Assembly (NCBI GenBank): GCA_003523185.1
Contig: DPGN01000007.1
Coordinates: 1,418-20,673 of the forward strand
Source of the DNA: Halieaceae bacterium
GTDB lineage: Bacteria; Pseudomonadota; Gammaproteobacteria; Pseudomonadales; Halieaceae
Length of the DNA: 19,256 bases
Direction of reading: 5' to 3'
How positions within the stretch are numbered: the first letter of the stretch is position 1; each line of letters opens with the position of its first letter. This document shows positions 15,937-19,256 of the stretch, piece by piece. A model generated the notes under the pieces. That model saw nothing but the letters and a program-made list of their open reading frames with translations, did not search any database and had not been told where the DNA came from. The position numbers were made by a program, and so were the translations under genes.

Positions 15937-16126
15937 GGTGCCTTGCACACTGATCTGACGCATAAAAGTATACAGGAGCCGCAGGCGACAATCGCCTGTT
16001 TAAGGTCAGAGCGCAGTGATGAAAGGGAATTGAGCGCCATCAATGTCGAGCGAAACAACGAGCCCGATCAAAGGAGCGATGTAAGAACTGCCTCACGGGC
16101 GATGACGGGCCTTACTCGGACCCTGA
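15937..16126 (-). other. Spacer between murJ and ribF with hairpin and promoter-like box
   Basis: About 190 bases without a convincing gene. It contains a perfect 7-bp stem with a 3-base loop (caggcga-caa-tcgcctg, 15982-15998) and, toward ribF, TATACT at 15967-15972, which resembles a -10 box but has a poor -35 (GCGATT, 17-base spacer). Transcription from it would begin near 15960, giving ribF a leader of roughly 25 bases. No U-tract follows the stem, so a terminator for murJ is not shown. rpsT, which often neighbours murJ in this phylum, is not here. Confidence 0.4.
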
Positions 16127-17770
16127 CTACGATGAGGAAACGCGCGGCCCTCTCACCTCTTTAAGCCTGAAACCGAGAGCACCCAGCACGATGGCAAAGC
16201 TGGCAAGCCCAACTGCCACCAAGAACATCATTTGGCTTACGCGCCAGCTGAGATCAGCAGTAAGCCATAGCGGCACAGCAGGTGCTAGGGCGGATACAGC
16301 AAAACCCATGACCGATACGGCAACAACAAGCCTCAAAACGAACTTCGGTGCAAAGATGCCGACAAGAGAGATGCCACCCCGACTAAGTCCCAGGTATAAC
16401 AGCCCAGCGTTAATCCACGCCGATGCGCTGGTGGCGAGCGCAAGACCCACATGACCCATTTCGTAGTACCACATCAAAGGGAATACAAAGACGACGTTCA
16501 GCACCATGTTGCTGACCATCGCAATGATGCCGATTTTCACCGGCGTCTTCATATCTTGGCGCGCGTAATAACCGGGAGCTAACACTTTAATGAGCATGAA
16601 TCCGCCAAGGCCCAAGGTGTATGCACGCAGGCTGGCCGCCGCCATCGTGACATCGCGATCGGTAAAGGCACCGTATTGGAATAAGGTCGCCAAGATAGGT
16701 TCCGCCAGCAACCACAAGGCGACCGTCGCAGGTACTGCGATTAACAGAACATTTCGCGCGGCCCAGGCGAGCGTTTCAGAAAACTCTTCAGACTCAGCAC
16801 GTGTGTTCAGTGCTGACAGGGTGGGTAGGACAACGGTCGCAATTGCGATGGCAAATACGCCGAGCGGCAGCTCAGTCAAGCGATCCGAGTAATACAGCCA
16901 GGCAACGCTACCGTCGGGCAATAAACTCGCCAGCACAGTATCAAACAAGAGATTAATCTGACTTACGGAGACGCCAAACAGCGCAGGCACCATGAGCACC
17001 AGTATCTTTCTAACGCCCTCGTCTTTGGTATCCCAAACAGGCCGCGGTGTTAGCTTTAAGGCATGCAGCGAGGGTAGCTGAAACAGCAGTTGCACAACCC
17101 CTGCCAACATCACGCCCATGGCCAAACCCAAGGCAGGTTCCGGCATGGTCGGCGCCCAGACGACGGCGGCGGTGATCAGTGAAAGATTCAGCAGCACAGG
17201 CGTGTAGGCAGGTACTGCAAATCGCCCGTAACTATTGAGAATGGCGCCACAAAATCCCGTAAGGCTGATAAGTAGCAAATAGGGAAAGGTCCAGACAATC
17301 AAGTCAGCGGTCAGTGCGAGCTTGGCGGCATCCCGACTAAAGCCAGGGGCAAAGATCAGCGCCACCCACGGAGCCATGACCATCGCCAGCGCTGTCAGTA
17401 CGAACAGAGAGCCAGCCAGGACACCCGCCACACGGTCTACGAGGTGGCGCACTGCCTCGTGCGACCCACGCTCCCTGGTCTCAGTGAGCACCGGCACAAA
17501 CGCTTGTGAGAACGCGCCTTCGGCAAACAATCGCCGCAAAAAGTTCGGAATTTTGAAAGCGACAAAAAAGGCGTCAGCATTCGGTGCTGCGCCCAGCAAG
17601 TTGGCCAATACGACATCACGCACCAAGCCCAGTACTCGAGATAGCATGGTGCCCATGCTGACGATAAAACTCGACCCCAGTAGCCCGCGCTTGGGTTGCG
17701 ACACTGCGTCGGAATGTTCAGCAGACGGCTGCTGGGAGGGCTCTTTGTTATCTGTCTTGTTATCTGTCAC
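16127..17770 (-). CDS. murJ: Lipid II flippase MurJ (MviN)
   Basis: Inner-membrane flippase of the MOP superfamily that moves lipid II across the membrane for peptidoglycan synthesis. Around fourteen hydrophobic segments are seen. The family opening SSFIVSMGTMLSRVLGLVRDVV, the FFVAFKIPNFLRRLFAEGAFSQAFVPV block and the LPLGVFAIAIATVVLPTLS segment are present. I choose GTG at 17768-17770, giving 547 residues, because it overlaps the nudF stop as GTGA with upstream GGAG. A TTG 16 codons earlier would extend the overlap and has no support. The N-terminus is unusual: a hydrophilic stretch of about 30 residues beginning TDNKTDNK, encoded partly by a 12-bp tandem duplication, precedes the first helix. 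Confidence 0.95.
   Translation of the reverse strand: MTDNKTDNKEPSQQPSAEHSDAVSQPKRGLLGSSFIVSMGTMLSRVLGLVRDVVLANLLGAAPNADAFFVAFKIPNFLRRLFAEGAFSQAFVPVLTETRERGSHEAVRHLVDRVAGVLAGSLFVLTALAMVMAPWVALIFAPGFSRDAAKLALTADLIVWTFPYLLLISLTGFCGAILNSYGRFAVPAYTPVLLNLSLITAAVVWAPTMPEPALGLAMGVMLAGVVQLLFQLPSLHALKLTPRPVWDTKDEGVRKILVLMVPALFGVSVSQINLLFDTVLASLLPDGSVAWLYYSDRLTELPLGVFAIAIATVVLPTLSALNTRAESEEFSETLAWAARNVLLIAVPATVALWLLAEPILATLFQYGAFTDRDVTMAAASLRAYTLGLGGFMLIKVLAPGYYARQDMKTPVKIGIIAMVSNMVLNVVFVFPLMWYYEMGHVGLALATSASAWINAGLLYLGLSRGGISLVGIFAPKFVLRLVVAVSVMGFAVSALAPAVPLWLTADLSWRVSQMMFLVAVGLASFAIVLGALGFRLKEVRGPRVSSS
17745..17768. repeat. 12-bp tandem duplication at the nudF/murJ junction
   Basis: ttgttatctgtc occurs twice in a row without mismatch (17745-17756 and 17757-17768). 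In murJ it encodes TDNK twice directly after the start codon; one end touches the nudF stop codon. Confidence 0.85.
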
Positions 17771-18393
17771 CGGTCCAGCCACTCCGCTCTCAGGCTGTCG
17801 CCGTGCCGAGCAAGCCAATGAAGCGCGATGATGGTTAAGCCGTTGTTGATTTTCCCCGCATCCAGCAATGCTATTGCGTCACTGCGAGGCACAGAATGCA
17901 CCAGAATATCCTCGTGCTCGGTTTCAACGCCCTTAACCTCACCCACAGCCGCTGATACCACGCGCCCCACGAATAAGCGGATTTGCTCAGAGCAGGCCCC
18001 TGGACTGGGGTAATACGAAACGACAGGAAGCAACGCATCCATGGTACAACCGGCTTCCTCTAAGGCTTCGCGATGCGCGACATCGCTGTCGCTTTCTCCA
18101 GGCTCAACCACGCCGGCAACCGCCTCAAGCATCCAGGGCGAGTCGTTACCGCGAATAGCCCCAGGTCTGAATTGCTCGATCAAAATGACGGTGTCAGATT
18201 CCACATGCCATGGAAGAACAGCAACCGCGTCGCCTCGCTCAAAAATCTCTCTGCGAATGCCCTCTGTCCAGCTACCATCGAATCGCCGATGACGCAGGGT
18301 CAGGGCATCCATCCGAAAGTAGCCTTTGAATAAGGTCTCGCGCTTGTCGACCTCTACATCACCTGAGCCATAGCTGAGTGAAAGCTCACTCAA
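17767..18393 (-). CDS. nudF: ADP-ribose pyrophosphatase, Nudix family
   Basis: Hydrolyses ADP-ribose to AMP and ribose-5-phosphate (family knowledge), protecting against unwanted ADP-ribosylation. The 208 residues carry a complete Nudix box at 94-116: Gly94, Glu100, then REALEEAGC, matching G-x5-E-x7-REUxEExGU. The preceding RETLFKGYFRMDALTLRHRRFDG and RREIFERGDAVAVLPW match E. coli NudF, as does the late pattern GKINNGLTIIALHWL. The start is TTG at 18391-18393, with GGAG eight bases upstream; no ATG exists before residue 28, which would remove conserved sequence. It overlaps pyrB upstream (TTGA) and murJ downstream (GTGA) by four bases each, suggesting coupled translation of the three genes. 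Confidence 0.92.
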   Translation of the reverse strand: MSELSLSYGSGDVEVDKRETLFKGYFRMDALTLRHRRFDGSWTEGIRREIFERGDAVAVLPWHVESDTVILIEQFRPGAIRGNDSPWMLEAVAGVVEPGESDSDVAHREALEEAGCTMDALLPVVSYYPSPGACSEQIRLFVGRVVSAAVGEVKGVETEHEDILVHSVPRSDAIALLDAGKINNGLTIIALHWLARHGDSLRAEWLDR

Positions 18394-19256
18394 AATCGAC
18401 GCTCCGTGCTCCAGTTCACCGGCTTTGAGTAATCGTCAACCTGATCCGCAACATCAAGAATCAGTGCAAAGAGTGCCATTCGAACCAGCACACCGTTGTC
18501 GGATTGGCGGAAAATGGCGAGGTTCGGATCGTCGTTTAAGTCGTCGTCAAGCTCCTTCGCTCCCTCACGCGAGTCGCGAGGCAATGGGTGCATGATGACG
18601 GTGTTGGGCTCACAGAGCGCTGTATAAATGCTTTGATTGAGCCTAAATCGGCCCCGATAAAGATCGGCATCAGCCTGAGATTCAAAACGCTCTTCCTGAA
18701 TCCGCGTTGAATACACAATGTCGACGTTGGCAATGCCCAACTCCAATTGATCCGTCTCAACCACGTCAATGCCGCTTTGGCGCATTTCTTCAACCAGCTC
18801 GCCGGGCATTTTGAGCTCAACAGGCGAGACCAGACTCACGCTGACATTCTTAAAACGTGTCAGTAAGCGAGATAGCGAGTGCACCGTTCGTCCAAAACGA
18901 AGGTCTCCAACCATGGCAATTCGCAAGCCATCAATGCCACGCTGCCTGCCCGCAAGTTCGCTTCGAATGGTATACAGGTCGAGCAGTGCCTGACTGGGGT
19001 GCTCATTCGCCCCGTCGCCCCCGTTGATGACTGGTACCCGACTGGCAGAAGCAAATTCACTGACGGATCCGGCCGTTGGGTGCCGCATAACAATGACGTC
19101 TGAATAGCCACTTAATACGCGCGCCGTGTCATAGAGCGACTCACCCTTCGCAATAGCGGTGCTCTCAAATCCGGTGGTTTCTCGAACATGCCCGCCGAGT
19201 AAATTGAAGGCGCTGCCAAAGCTGATACGGGTCCGAGTCGAAGGCTCGAAGAACAT
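18390..19256 (-). CDS. pyrB: Aspartate carbamoyltransferase catalytic subunit, N-terminus cut by window edge
   Basis: Joins carbamoyl phosphate and aspartate in the committed step of pyrimidine synthesis. 288 residues are visible, and the frame remains open to the edge; the first visible Met belongs to the FFEPSTRTRISF carbamoyl-phosphate loop and is internal, so about 50 residues are missing. Also seen are AIAKGESLYD with the active-site Lys, VMRHP, NGGDGANEHPSQALLDLYT, MVGDLRFGRTVHSL and MHPLPR. HPSQ, the RFGRTVHSL block and HPLPR are as in E. coli PyrB. ATCase rather than ornithine carbamoyltransferase is supported by the Lys loop and HPLPR. It has a somewhat long C-terminal end (DQVDDYSKPVNWSTERRF) and a four-base overlap with nudF. 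No regulatory-subunit gene is adjacent on the visible side. Confidence 0.95.
   Translation of the reverse strand: MFFEPSTRTRISFGSAFNLLGGHVRETTGFESTAIAKGESLYDTARVLSGYSDVIVMRHPTAGSVSEFASASRVPVINGGDGANEHPSQALLDLYTIRSELAGRQRGIDGLRIAMVGDLRFGRTVHSLSRLLTRFKNVSVSLVSPVELKMPGELVEEMRQSGIDVVETDQLELGIANVDIVYSTRIQEERFESQADADLYRGRFRLNQSIYTALCEPNTVIMHPLPRDSREGAKELDDDLNDDPNLAIFRQSDNGVLVRMALFALILDVADQVDDYSKPVNWSTERRF

Noticed and set aside
15913..16164. 83-residue plus-strand frame across the murJ-ribF spacer
   Set aside because: Overlaps both the ribF 5' end and the murJ 3' end, has no ribosome binding site and no recognisable motif.
17771..17818. TTG start for murJ at 17818
   Set aside because: Would lie well inside nudF without a ribosome binding site; the GTGA overlap at 17768-17771 is the better start.

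Overview
The window reads as a housekeeping stretch of a gammaproteobacterial chromosome. Gene content and order closely parallel the Pseudomonas region clpB-pgeF-rluD-bamD ... ispH-fkpB-lspA-ileS-ribF-murJ, and E. coli shares the bamD/rluD-pgeF-clpB part. G+C is moderate (58-62% in two 60-base lines I counted within nadE and ispH). A marine, Cellvibrionales/Halieaceae-like gammaproteobacterium is my best guess, but the sequence does not prove it. There are no rRNA or tRNA genes, no CRISPR array and no insertion sequences.

Layout: (1) 1-1337, minus strand: acetolactate synthase large subunit (ilvI/ilvB type), C-terminus beyond the window, with a long (about 520 bp) gene-free upstream region holding the clpB terminator, a three-unit 14-bp tandem repeat, an 8-bp inverted repeat and a 14-bp palindrome. 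(2) 1859-6316, minus strand: clpB, pgeF and rluD; clpB has its own very good sigma-32-type promoter and a hairpin abutting its ribosome binding site. (3) 6393-7316, plus strand: bamD, divergent from rluD. (4) 7358-8977, minus strand: glutamine-dependent nadE. (5) 9035-10183, plus strand: the only accessory-looking part, a short two-helix membrane ORF resembling the N-terminus of the sensor kinase PilS, then an AT-richer DUF1338 gene. (6) 10236-19256, minus strand: a packed string pyrB (partial)-nudF-murJ, then ribF-ileS-lspA-fkpB-ispH, in which most junctions overlap by 1-8 bases.

Functionally the window covers branched-chain amino acid synthesis (ilvI), pyrimidine, NAD and flavin supply (pyrB, nadE, ribF), ADP-ribose housekeeping (nudF), isoprenoid synthesis (ispH), envelope biogenesis (murJ, bamD, lspA, pgeF), and translation and proteostasis (ileS, rluD, clpB, fkpB).

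The most interesting reading is evolutionary. In Pseudomonas the interval between bamD and ispH carries pilS-pilR and the minor pilin cluster fimTU-pilVWXY1Y2E. Here both flanks are kept, but the interval has only nadE, a truncated PilS-like fragment and a foreign-looking DUF1338 gene, which suggests a deletion scar of the type IV pilus island. I see no clearly new multi-gene system.
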